Below are positions 15,591 to 23,177 of a stretch of DNA of 35,328 bases, piece by piece. The position numbers and the translations under genes are program-made. Position 1 is the stretch's first letter. The number at the start of each line of letters is the position of its first letter. The notes beneath the pieces are model-generated. The model ran no database searches, was not told the origin of the DNA, and worked only from the letters and a program-made list of their open reading frames with translations. Origin of the DNA: Hyphomicrobiales bacterium (GTDB taxonomy: Bacteria; Pseudomonadota; Alphaproteobacteria; Rhizobiales; Xanthobacteraceae); NCBI GenBank assembly GCA_009377695.1, contig WHTP01000061.1, positions 1 through 35,328 on the forward strand, given 5' to 3'.

Positions 15591-16079
15591 GTGGAGGACA
15601 AGACCAAAACCGCATTGATCGCCCTGCGGCAAATCCTTCGGGCGACGGAAATGAGCGGGCGGGCCTTGGCGCAAAAGGCGGGAGTCACGCCGACCCAGCT
15701 CATCATCCTGCAACTGATCAGCAAGTTCACGGAGCGAACTCCCAGCGAGATCGCCAAAGAGGCCGGGATCACGCAGCCGACGGTCACCTCGATCATCGAC
15801 AAGCTGGAGCGCCGGCATCTGATCGTTCGGCGCAAGGGCATCGTCGATAGGCGCAGGGTCTACATCAACATCAGCGAGCAAGGCCACGAGGTGCTCGCCC
15901 GCGGTCCTGACCTGCTTCAGGAGCGCTTCATAAGCCGGTTCAAGGAATTGGCCGACTGGGAGCAATCCAGCCTGATCGCAGCCTTGGAGCGGATCGCAGC
16001 GATGCTCGATGCCACGCACCTCGATGTCGCACCAATTCTGGACGTGGGCGCGATCGACCAGCCATTTTACGAAGGATAG
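15591..16079 (+). CDS. ectR: MarR-family regulator, EctR-like
   Basis: 162 residues from GTG 15591, with AAGGA at 15580-15584. A winged helix-turn-helix covers about residues 30-100: GVTPTQLIILQLI, RTPSEIAKEAGITQPTVTSIIDKLERRHLI and the wing RRKGIVDRRRVYINIS. MarR proteins bind palindromic operators as dimers through such domains. It is divergent from ectABCD with a 315-base shared control region, the arrangement of EctR regulators that repress ect operons in several halotolerant bacteria. The link to ect is therefore by family and position. It may also control the methyltransferase gene 42 bases downstream. Confidence 0.82.
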   Translation: MEDKTKTALIALRQILRATEMSGRALAQKAGVTPTQLIILQLISKFTERTPSEIAKEAGITQPTVTSIIDKLERRHLIVRRKGIVDRRRVYINISEQGHEVLARGPDLLQERFISRFKELADWEQSSLIAALERIAAMLDATHLDVAPILDVGAIDQPFYEG

Positions 16080-16121
16080 GCGTGCGAGGCACCGCCTCTC
16101 AGAATCGAGATGGAGACGGAC

Positions 16122-16868
16122 ATGAAGGATGATGTTCTCGATACCCACTACACGCGGCTGGCGAACGACTACAACGACTTTCTGCACTACTCGCCGACCT
16201 TCGTACGCGCCCTGACCTCGAAGATGATCGAGAAGCTGCAGCTCAAGGAAGACGACACGCTGGTGGATCTCGGCTGTGGCACCTGCATCTACAGCCTCGA
16301 TATCTTGAGGCAAATTCCTCTGAAGCAACCGGTGATCGGCGTGGATCCCTATCCGGAGATGCTCGCCAAGATCCCAGACGGCGCGCCGATCCGCCCGATC
16401 GCAATGGACGGGCTCGAGTTTTCCAAGAGGCCGGGCAGGTACGATAAGATTCTGATTAAAGAGGCGATTCATCACGTCGCTGAGCGCGACGAATTGTTCG
16501 GCAATCTCTATCAGCGGCTGAGCCCAGGCGGCACGCTGCTGCTGGTCCATGTGCCGCCCAACGTGCAATACCCTCTGTTTCAAAAGGCGCTGGAACGCTG
16601 TCTTACCTGGCACGCCGATCCAAACAAGCTGACCGCGCAATTGCAGCGCGCCGGATTCCAGGTCGGGCGGGATGCGGTCGAATTCACGCACGCCATTCCC
16701 AAGCAGCGTTACTTCAAGATGGTGCAGAGCTGCTATATGTCCGCATTGACGTCATTGAGCGAAGATGAACTGCGCGCAGGTCTGGTCGAGATGGAGAACA
16801 AATACCGAGACCTGGAGATCCTGGAGTTTGTCGACCATTTTGACTATCTCACCGCCATCCGTGATTGA
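16122..16868 (+). CDS. Class I SAM-dependent methyltransferase, role unknown
   Basis: 248 residues from ATG 16122, which has GGAG six bases upstream; an in-frame ATG at 16110 would add four residues. The Rossmann core has motif I VDLGCGTCIYSL, an acidic residue at the end of strand 2 (VIGVDPYPEML), AMDGLEF, and the post-motif RYDKILIKEAIHHV. LSPGGTLLLVHVPP follows. The C-terminal third (KQRYFKMVQSCYMSALTSL, VEMENKYRDLEILEFVDHFDYLTAIRD) may form the substrate lid. It is not a member I can name. It follows the EctR-like gene on the same strand and is probably co-transcribed, which links it to osmotic control; that is inference. It is convergent with the next gene. Confidence 0.85.
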   Translation: MKDDVLDTHYTRLANDYNDFLHYSPTFVRALTSKMIEKLQLKEDDTLVDLGCGTCIYSLDILRQIPLKQPVIGVDPYPEMLAKIPDGAPIRPIAMDGLEFSKRPGRYDKILIKEAIHHVAERDELFGNLYQRLSPGGTLLLVHVPPNVQYPLFQKALERCLTWHADPNKLTAQLQRAGFQVGRDAVEFTHAIPKQRYFKMVQSCYMSALTSLSEDELRAGLVEMENKYRDLEILEFVDHFDYLTAIRD

Positions 16869-16876
16869 GCGTCGCG

Positions 16877-17557
16877 CTATGCCGCGTTCGCAACGCCCAT
16901 TGTCAAATCCACATAGGCAAAGCCGTCGCGCTCGACCAGCTCTCCGATCGCGATCGGAATCCGACGCTTCAGCATTGGCCCCGCCGCCACGAAGGTGTGG
17001 AACTCGCCCTTCTCGCCGCAGGGATCGGCGCTCGCCGGCAACTCTGCGAGCAGAGCGTGGTCGAGCTGCCGACCGGCAAATGAAATCGGTAGCTGGCTGA
17101 GGTCGATGCACGCCAAATAGGTATCAACGCCTCCGTCGATCATCGCGCGCGCGAGTGTATCGGTCGGCCGTCCCCAGAGCGGAAACACCGGCGCGATGCC
17201 GGTGCCGGCAAGCTTCTCCTCGCGATACCGACGCACGTCCGCAAGAAAGAGGTCGCCAAAGATCACATGGGTGACGCCGGACGCCTTGGCATCCGCCAGC
17301 GCCGACGCCATGCGCGCCTCATAGACTTCGTTCGGACACGGATACGGGATCGGCACGCGGATCGGCGCAAGCCCGGCAGCGTCAAGCTGCGCCGCGAGCA
17401 AATCCTCGCGCACGCCATGCATGCTCACGCGGCCGAACGTCTCGGTGACCGTGGTCAACGCGCCAACGATCTCGTAATTGCCGTTGCGTCGCATCTCGTG
17501 CAGCGCCCATGCCGAGTCCTTGCCACTCGACCACGCGATCAATGCCTTTGCTCGCAT
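16877..17557 (-). CDS. PP-loop ATPase, DUF71/diphthine-ammonia ligase-like
   Basis: A 226-residue adenine-nucleotide alpha-hydrolase. The PP-loop is SSGKDS (residues 10-15), followed by AWALHEMRR. The family segments TTVTETFGRVSMHGVRED, PCPNEVYEARM, HVIFGDLFLADVRRYREE and PVFPLWGRPT are present, as is DPCGEKGEFHTFV near the C-terminus. The eukaryotic relative amidates diphthine on elongation factor 2; bacteria lack diphthamide, so the substrate here is unknown. It starts six bases after the stop of the amine oxidase gene, so the two are co-transcribed. Confidence 0.9.
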   Translation of the reverse strand: MRAKALIAWSSGKDSAWALHEMRRNGNYEIVGALTTVTETFGRVSMHGVREDLLAAQLDAAGLAPIRVPIPYPCPNEVYEARMASALADAKASGVTHVIFGDLFLADVRRYREEKLAGTGIAPVFPLWGRPTDTLARAMIDGGVDTYLACIDLSQLPISFAGRQLDHALLAELPASADPCGEKGEFHTFVAAGPMLKRRIPIAIGELVERDGFAYVDLTMGVANAA

Positions 17558-17563
17558 GTGTCC

Positions 17564-18961
17564 TCACCTCGCGCGTTGCCGGCGTCTGGGCTGCCTTGGC
17601 TGCTTCGGGACGGCAGCCGGCGGAGCGATCACGCGAAGCGCGGCCTGCGCGGCACGGTCGCCGGATTCCCAGGCGCCGCCGACGGTGCCCCAGAGCCGCT
17701 CATGCACTGCCTCGCCCGCAAACCACACCCGATTGTTCACGGATTCCATCAGCGTGCGGCGCGCAAGCTGCCCGCCCGGCGCGGCCGCCGACATCGCGCC
17801 AAGCACCCAAGGTTCTTCGTTCCAATTGGTCGCGTGGGAGCGGCCCGCCGCGCGTTTCAGAGCCGAACCATAGAGATTGTCGAGCCAGTCGAGCGCGAAG
17901 GCGACCATCTCCGTGGCGCCCTTGCCGGCGAGCTCACGCCCGAAGCGGCCGCCGACATCGATGGTGCACAGCGTGCTGCCGGCGATGTTGGCGAGCAGCA
18001 CGCCCGTGCGCGCGCTAGACGAGCGTTCGAAGACAAATTCGTCCGTCCGCAGTCCAAGCGGATTATCGGAAAGCTCCAGCGCGACATGATCGTAGCTGCC
18101 GAGCTTCAGCTGCTCGATCGCCTCGACCTGGCGCTTCGGCAGATCGGGTGCGAAGCGCAATTTTTCGGCGGCGAGCACATTGGTCGACGCCGTGACGATC
18201 GCTGCGCGGGCACCAATCGTTCCCTGCGCGGTCTCGACCTCGACGCCGGCGCGCACCCTCCAGTTGATGCGCGTGGCCGGCGTCGAGAGCTTCACCGGCA
18301 CCCCAGCGGCGAGCTTCGCGATCACCGCGCCGAGCCCTTGCCGGCAATAAGCTTGCACGTCGCGTTCGGCGGCGCGCGCGAGATCGACGGCCGATATGTC
18401 GGACACGTCTTTGCCGCAGAGATAGGGGCCGAGCATGAATTCGACGGTCGAGCGCCATTCGCCGAGGTCCTTCTGTAGCACCTGCGCGGTCGAGACGTCG
18501 GATTTGCGCGCCGCGTCCGCGATGGCTCCGTTGGCGCGCACCATGGTCGCCAGCAGGTCCTCCATCTCGCTTTCACGGGCGTAACGGCGCGTGATGCGCA
18601 TGCGCTGTCCGCGTGGCGCCGGATAGATATCAAAGCCGCTTTGCAACGCAAGCCGCGCCACCGGGTTTGATTCGGGCGTGTAGAAGGCGTGCGCGCCGCG
18701 GTCGTATGGAACGCCGAACAGCGCTGTATCAGTAAGGCACCGGCCCCCGACCACGCCCGCCGCTTCGAGCACGATGCATGTTCGGCCGGCGGACATGACT
18801 CGCCGCGCCGCGGCGATGCCGGCGGCGCCGGCCCCGATAATCACGACATCGACGCCGGAACGCCGTTTGCCCGGCGACTTCTGCCGCGCCGCGCCCAGTG
18901 CCGGTTGCGCAACGATGGCGCCGGCAGCGGCGAGAAATGATCGGCGCGTCAGATCGGACAT
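17564..18961 (-). CDS. Tat-exported FAD-dependent amine oxidase
   Basis: About 465 residues from ATG 18961; a longer frame adds 20 residues that would bury the signal. The N-terminus MSDLTRRSFLAAAGAIVAQP is a twin-arginine signal, so the folded flavoprotein is probably exported to the periplasm. The FAD-binding dinucleotide fold follows: DVVIIGAGAAGIAAARRV, then VVGGRCLTD. The C-terminal flavin motif is VWFAGEAVHERLWGTVGGAWESGDRAA. The fold matches flavin amine oxidases (monoamine/polyamine oxidase type). The substrate amine is not determinable. The last residues are strongly basic (RQPRRRQRAR). It precedes the DUF71 gene by six bases. Confidence 0.88.
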   Translation of the reverse strand: MSDLTRRSFLAAAGAIVAQPALGAARQKSPGKRRSGVDVVIIGAGAAGIAAARRVMSAGRTCIVLEAAGVVGGRCLTDTALFGVPYDRGAHAFYTPESNPVARLALQSGFDIYPAPRGQRMRITRRYARESEMEDLLATMVRANGAIADAARKSDVSTAQVLQKDLGEWRSTVEFMLGPYLCGKDVSDISAVDLARAAERDVQAYCRQGLGAVIAKLAAGVPVKLSTPATRINWRVRAGVEVETAQGTIGARAAIVTASTNVLAAEKLRFAPDLPKRQVEAIEQLKLGSYDHVALELSDNPLGLRTDEFVFERSSSARTGVLLANIAGSTLCTIDVGGRFGRELAGKGATEMVAFALDWLDNLYGSALKRAAGRSHATNWNEEPWVLGAMSAAAPGGQLARRTLMESVNNRVWFAGEAVHERLWGTVGGAWESGDRAAQAALRVIAPPAAVPKQPRQPRRRQRAR

Positions 18962-19039
18962 GGCGGGCGGCGTTCTCGGTCCATGGTGCCGGACATTGCC
19001 CGATCCCGTCTGCGCCCGCAAACGGCGCGGACCTCCGCC

Positions 19040-19137
19040 GTCATTCGGGCACCGGCCGAAGGTCGAAGCCTGGAATCCAATGTAATGTTGGCGTCATGGA
19101 TTCCGGGCTTGCCGCCGTCGCGACGTCCCGGAATGAC
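19040..19137. repeat. Dispersed palindromic repeat, GTCATTC...GAATGAC type
   Basis: The ends are GTCATTCGGG (19040-19049) and CCCGGAATGAC (ending 19137). Inner arms GGAATCCA (19072-19079) and TGGATTCC (19097-19104) are perfect complements. The same nested design and many of the same words occur at 22955-23115, so the two are copies of one family. It ends 64 bases before the next gene. Confidence 0.8.
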
Positions 19138-19201
19138 GATCGAGAGACCGCCGCGACAAGTCGCCTTGCGGCAGGTTAAATGCCGCGAGAGGTTTTTACC
19201 C

Positions 19202-19939
19202 ATGCTCGATGCCGCCATCAAAGCAATCACCCAGATGTTCTCCCCGCCGTTCCGCAAGATCCTGCTGAAGTCGGCTGGTATCGCGCTGCTCCTCATCGTT
19301 GTCGCTGCGTTGGGCCTGCATCGCGTGCTGATCTGGTTTACCGAGAGCGGCCAGGCATGGCTTGAGACCACGCTCGGACCGAACGCCACGACACCGCTCT
19401 GGGTCTTGTCCTGGATCCTCTCGATTGCCGCCGCGCTCGGCATCATCGCGGGATCGATCTTCCTGATGCCAGCGGTGACCGGACTGCTGGCAAGCTTCTT
19501 TGCCGACGAGGTCGCCGAGGAGGTGGAGCGCCGCTACTATCCTGGCGATCCGCCGGGCCATGCGCTGCCGGTGGTTCCCGCGGCGTTCCAGGGCATCAGG
19601 ACCGCGCTGCTCGCGGTTCTTGTCTATCTCGTCGCGCTGCCATCGCTGCTGTTCGCCGGCATCGGCGCGGTGATCTTCTTCCTCGCGACCGCTTTCCTGC
19701 TCAGCCGCGAATATTTCGAGCTCGCTGCCATGCGTTTCCACTCACCCACGGAAGCGAGGCAAGCGCGCAAGGCCAACCAACGCACCGTATTCATCGCCGG
19801 CCTGTTCGTCGCAGCCTTCGTATCGGTCCCGATTCTCAATCTCGCGACGCCGCTATTCGCAACGGCATTCATGGTGCACATGCACAAGCGGCTGGCGGGA
19901 CGCCCGTCGTCACTGCGGCCGGGCGGAGCCGAGAAATAG
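19202..19939 (+). CDS. EI24-domain (CysZ-like) membrane protein
   Basis: 245 residues from ATG 19202, with GAGAGG upstream; the open frame before it lies in the repeat. It has four to six hydrophobic segments: ILLKSAGIALLLIVVAALGL, WVLSWILSIAAALGIIAG, IRTALLAVLVYLVALPSLLF and VFIAGLFVAAFVSVPILNL. The segment LSREYFELAAMRFHSPTEAR and the overall layout fit the EI24/CysZ family; CysZ of enteric bacteria takes up sulfate. Alphaproteobacterial members are usually only annotated as a sulfate transporter family, and no sulfur gene is nearby, so function is uncertain. It converges on the next gene with eight bases between stops. Confidence 0.82.
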   Translation: MLDAAIKAITQMFSPPFRKILLKSAGIALLLIVVAALGLHRVLIWFTESGQAWLETTLGPNATTPLWVLSWILSIAAALGIIAGSIFLMPAVTGLLASFFADEVAEEVERRYYPGDPPGHALPVVPAAFQGIRTALLAVLVYLVALPSLLFAGIGAVIFFLATAFLLSREYFELAAMRFHSPTEARQARKANQRTVFIAGLFVAAFVSVPILNLATPLFATAFMVHMHKRLAGRPSSLRPGGAEK

Positions 19940-19947
19940 CCGCGCGG

Positions 19948-21492
19948 CTACTTCGGCAGCGACGTCACCGAGACTTTCGCCGCGCCGTCCGCCTCGGCGA
20001 TGATGCGCAAGGTCGTCGCATCGAACGCAATATCGACGACGCGCAGGTCGGCAACCGACGCGTCCACGCGCACGCCGTCGCCGGCGGTACGGAATTCGGC
20101 GATCGCCGCCTCGATGCTCTTGCGCGCATTGGCGGCGAACGGCTTGAGGTCGATCACGGTCCGCTCCGCGACCGCCGATTCGAGATAGGGCGCCGCCGCG
20201 CGGATGGCGGAGCCCAGCACGCCTTCCGATTCGAGATCGAGCTTGACGTCGGTCAGACGCAGCATCTGCGTCTTGGGATAGAGCACCGGCCGCCCCCACA
20301 CATAGACGTTCGCCTCGGTGCCCAGGCCGAACCAGCTCTTGCGCGTGGTGGCGTTGACCCGCAGCGCGATCAACAGCCGATCGCCCGAGGCCGCGATGCT
20401 GGCGCGGCGCACCGTGACGGCGAGCGCGCCGCTGTTGTCGTCCGGAAACGTCTTGCCCGCGAGCTGCGCCTCCAACAGGCGGTTGACCTCGGTGAAGGGC
20501 ACGTCGATTGGTACGGCGATGTTGACCCGACCCTGCTCGGTTTGGGGAACGATCTCCAACGTCGCCGGGAACGGACACTCCGGCTTGGTTTCCTTCGGGA
20601 CGATGCGCGTCTCCGCTTCGACCCCGACCAGCAAGGTGACAGCCTCGGCATCGACACGCGGCTGCGCCGCGATCGCGCGCTTGGGCCGGAACTCAAGCCA
20701 CAGGTTCGGCATGCCGGAACCGGCGGCACCGATCGCAAGCGAGCGGCAGAGCTTCGCCCATTCGCGCCGCGCCACGTGTTCGAGGAACGGATCGTTGCGC
20801 AGTCGCGCCTGCAGCCGTGCGACTTGCTCGTTGACTTGCCGCTCGAGCAGCGGCCGCACCTCATTCGACACGTTCAGCCGCACACCGGCGATGGCGATAT
20901 TGGCATCGGCGATAGAGAACTGCGTGGTCAGATTGGGTTCGAGCCGCCATGCAGGCGTCAGGACAGGCTGTGATACCACCGCCGCATTGCCGCGAACGTC
21001 CGTACGCTGATCGAGCGTGCGGCCCGCGAGCTTCTCGACGTTGCGTCCGACATCCTGGCCGAGGAGCCCGGTGACCGCATTGCGGAGGCTGCCGGCCGCC
21101 TGGGTGGAAATCTGTCCGGTTGCGCGTAGCGTGCCGGTCAGCACGGTCGAGACGCCGATCACGTCGGGTTTCCCGAACACACCGAGCGGTCCGCGATTCA
21201 CGGTCCATCCGATTTCCGCATTGGACAGCAACTTAGAGACCGGGTTGTCGCTTGTGCCGGTGAGATCGCGCGGAGCGGTCGTTTCAAGCATCTCGCGGAT
21301 GGCGCCGAGCGTGACCACGGTCGGTGCAACAATGGTCGACGTGCGGCTGACGGCCGGGAGCGGAGGAACGTCGGCAAGCACCACCCGCCGGCTGCTCTCA
21401 GCCGCAGGCCAAAGAACCTGCATGGCGAGCGTCGCGCCAACAAATGCCATCGCCAGAACGGCGATGCCGACCAGAATCGTCCGAAAACGCAT
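19948..21492 (-). CDS. DUF4403 family protein, membrane-anchored
   Basis: 514 residues with an N-terminal signal anchor (RTILVGIAVLAMAFVGATLAMQVL); the remainder should lie in the periplasm. Family features: RLNVSNEVRPLLERQVNEQVARL, EWAKLCRSL, NLWLEFRPKRAIAAQPRVD, and two repeated beta-rich halves ending in VDASVADLRVVDIAFDATTLRIIAEADG. DUF4403 proteins have no established function; their layout suggests lipid- or envelope-binding beta/alpha domains, which is only inference. The ATG lies 39 bases from the window's next minus gap and 86 bases from the nth stop. No partner gene is obvious. Confidence 0.85.
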   Translation of the reverse strand: MRFRTILVGIAVLAMAFVGATLAMQVLWPAAESSRRVVLADVPPLPAVSRTSTIVAPTVVTLGAIREMLETTAPRDLTGTSDNPVSKLLSNAEIGWTVNRGPLGVFGKPDVIGVSTVLTGTLRATGQISTQAAGSLRNAVTGLLGQDVGRNVEKLAGRTLDQRTDVRGNAAVVSQPVLTPAWRLEPNLTTQFSIADANIAIAGVRLNVSNEVRPLLERQVNEQVARLQARLRNDPFLEHVARREWAKLCRSLAIGAAGSGMPNLWLEFRPKRAIAAQPRVDAEAVTLLVGVEAETRIVPKETKPECPFPATLEIVPQTEQGRVNIAVPIDVPFTEVNRLLEAQLAGKTFPDDNSGALAVTVRRASIAASGDRLLIALRVNATTRKSWFGLGTEANVYVWGRPVLYPKTQMLRLTDVKLDLESEGVLGSAIRAAAPYLESAVAERTVIDLKPFAANARKSIEAAIAEFRTAGDGVRVDASVADLRVVDIAFDATTLRIIAEADGAAKVSVTSLPK

Positions 21493-21578
21493 GGTAAATC
21501 CCCGACCATGCCCCGCACGCAGTCCCAGAGAAATCTAATCCATGATGCGCCGACACGCCAGCGCGGTGTGGTGGTGCC

Positions 21579-22409
21579 TCAGGCCGCCACGGTTTTTCCC
21601 GGCCATTTACAGAGATCGGCGATCAGGCACCGTTCGCACAACGGGCGCCGCGCGAGGCACACATAGCGCCCATGCAGGATCAGCCAGTGATGGGCATGCA
21701 GCTTGTACGCGTCGGGAACCACTTCGAGCAGTTTCTGCTCGACATCGAATGGCGTCTTGCCCGGCGCCAGTCCGGTGCGATTGCCGACGCGGAAGATGTG
21801 AGTATCGACTGCGATGGTCGGTTCGCCGAACGCCATGTTGAGCACAACATTCGCGGTCTTGCGCCCAACGCCGGGCAGCGCTTCGAGCGCGTCGCGCGAA
21901 CGCGGCACGTCGCCACCATGTTCGGTGATCAGCTTCTGCGATAACGCAATGACGTTCTTCGCCTTGGTGCGAAACAAGCCGATCGTCTTGATCAGGTCGC
22001 GCACTTTGTCCTCACCGAGCGCCACCATCTTCTCAGGTGTGGGCGCCGCTGCGAACAGAGCAGGCGTCGCTTTGTTGACGCCGGCATCGGTCGCCTGCGC
22101 GGAGAGCACCACCGCGACCAGAAGCGTGTAGGGATTCTGGTGCAGCAGTTCGCCTTTCGGCACGGCGGTCGCCGCCTGGAAACGGCGAAAGCACTCCTCC
22201 ACCTCCTCCGGCGTCCATTGCGGCGTCACGCCGGCAAGCGCCTTGCGGTCGGCGCCGCGTTGCTTGTTGGGCGGCTTGAGCGTGGCCGCCTTGCCCTGGC
22301 GCGCGTTGTCGAGGCTGCGGCGCACCGATTTCCCGGCTGGCTTACCGGGACGCCCCGCCTTGGGAGGGACCCCCATCCTGGCCTTCTTGCGAGGTGTTTT
22401 CCGCGCCAT
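21579..22409 (-). CDS. nth: Endonuclease III
   Basis: A bifunctional DNA glycosylase/AP lyase that removes oxidised pyrimidines. 276 residues from ATG 22409. Helix-hairpin-helix LPGVGRKTANVV has the catalytic Lys184; VDTHIFRV has Asp202. The [4Fe-4S] ligands are Cys251, Cys258, Cys261 and Cys267, with the canonical C-X6-C-X2-C-X5-C spacing. The first 60 residues form a Lys/Arg/Pro-rich extension absent from the E. coli enzyme (about 210 residues). That tail is probably disordered and may help bind DNA. A longer open frame upstream is not coding; it runs antisense to the next gene. The start lies only 21 bases from the divergent DUF2244 ATG. Confidence 0.96.
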   Translation of the reverse strand: MARKTPRKKARMGVPPKAGRPGKPAGKSVRRSLDNARQGKAATLKPPNKQRGADRKALAGVTPQWTPEEVEECFRRFQAATAVPKGELLHQNPYTLLVAVVLSAQATDAGVNKATPALFAAAPTPEKMVALGEDKVRDLIKTIGLFRTKAKNVIALSQKLITEHGGDVPRSRDALEALPGVGRKTANVVLNMAFGEPTIAVDTHIFRVGNRTGLAPGKTPFDVEQKLLEVVPDAYKLHAHHWLILHGRYVCLARRPLCERCLIADLCKWPGKTVAA

Positions 22410-22444
22410 GCTTCCCCTATATTGAGCCCCATGACACCCGACAA
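22410..22444 (-). promoter_or_regulatory. Candidate nth promoter in a 21-bp divergent gap
   Basis: On the minus strand, TTGTCG (22444-22439), a 17-base spacer and TATAGG (22421-22416) precede the nth ATG by six bases. Transcription from this promoter would start at or next to the ATG, giving a leaderless mRNA. AGGGGA, which overlaps the -10, could serve as a ribosome site only if transcription starts further upstream. On the plus strand, TATATT (22418-22423) sits seven bases before the DUF2244 ATG. Confidence 0.4.
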
Positions 22445-22943
22445 CGACCCTGATCGGGAACCCCCGATCTTTTCGGCGGTGCTGACGCCGCATCGCTCGC
22501 TGAGCCCGACCGGGTTTGTCATCTTCATGGCCGTGCTGGGCGGCCTGAGCTTCTGCACCGGAATGGTGTTTCTGCTGGCGGGCGCGTGGCCGGTGTTCGG
22601 GTTCTTCGGCCTCGACGTGCTCCTGGTCTATTGGGCATTCCGGCTGAACTATCGCTCGGCGCAAGCTTACGAGCAGGTGACGGTGACGCCGTCGGAGCTG
22701 ACGGTGCGAAAGGTCAGCCATCGTGGCCACGTGCTGGAATGGACGCTCAATCCGGTCTGGGTGCGGCTGCACCGCAACGATCACGAGGAATTCGGGCTGC
22801 AGAGCCTGTTCCTCGAATCGCAGGGCCGCCGGCTGAAGATCGCCGGCTTCCTGCCGCCACAGGAGAAGGAGAGCTTCGCGCTCGCATTGTCCCGCGCGCT
22901 GGCGGAAGCGAAGCGCGGCCCGACCCGGACAGTGCTGGAGTGA
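22431..22943 (+). CDS. DUF2244 inner-membrane protein
   Basis: 170 residues from ATG 22431. A short polar N-terminus (PPIFSAVLTPHRSLSPTGF) is followed by two adjacent membrane helices: VIFMAVLGGLSFCTGMVFLL and AWPVFGFFGLDVLLVYWAF. A cytoplasmic beta-rich domain follows (EQVTVTPSELTVRKVSHRG, WVRLHRNDHEEFGLQSLFLESQGRRLKIAGFLPPQEKESFALALSRAL). This is the DUF2244 family, common in alphaproteobacteria, function unknown. The gene is divergent from nth with only 21 bases between start codons. No ribosome site of normal strength is present. Confidence 0.88.
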   Translation: MTPDNDPDREPPIFSAVLTPHRSLSPTGFVIFMAVLGGLSFCTGMVFLLAGAWPVFGFFGLDVLLVYWAFRLNYRSAQAYEQVTVTPSELTVRKVSHRGHVLEWTLNPVWVRLHRNDHEEFGLQSLFLESQGRRLKIAGFLPPQEKESFALALSRALAEAKRGPTRTVLE

Positions 22944-22954
22944 TACGCTGTGTC

Positions 22955-23115
22955 GTCATTCCGGAAGCCGCATCGCAGGCAAGTTTACACAGCCCGCGTA
23001 CACTTGGCTGCGCGCGCGGACTGTCCGAATCCATAATCCCGGCGGACGTTATGAAAACGGGAACTATGGATTCCGGGCTCCGGCCACCCGAGCGGATGGC
23101 CGGCCCCGGAATGAC
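22955..23115. repeat. Dispersed palindromic repeat, second copy
   Basis: The ends GTCATTCCGG (22955-22964) and CCGGAATGAC (23106-23115) are perfect complements. Inner arms GAATCCATA (23027-23035) and TATGGATTC (23065-23073) are also perfect. It is the same family as 19040-19137, with about 60 extra bases on the left side. It fills most of the gap between the DUF2244 gene and the Ada-like gene. Confidence 0.82.
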
Positions 23116-23177
23116 AGGGAGGGGCAGGAATCGGGTGGGATTGGGCCAGCTGCGCCCTTAGATCGGGAGCAAATGAT

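Noticed and set aside
15291-16691. 466-codon minus-strand frame opposite the regulator and methyltransferase
   Set aside because: Both plus-strand genes are clear family members; the antisense product has no recognisable motif.
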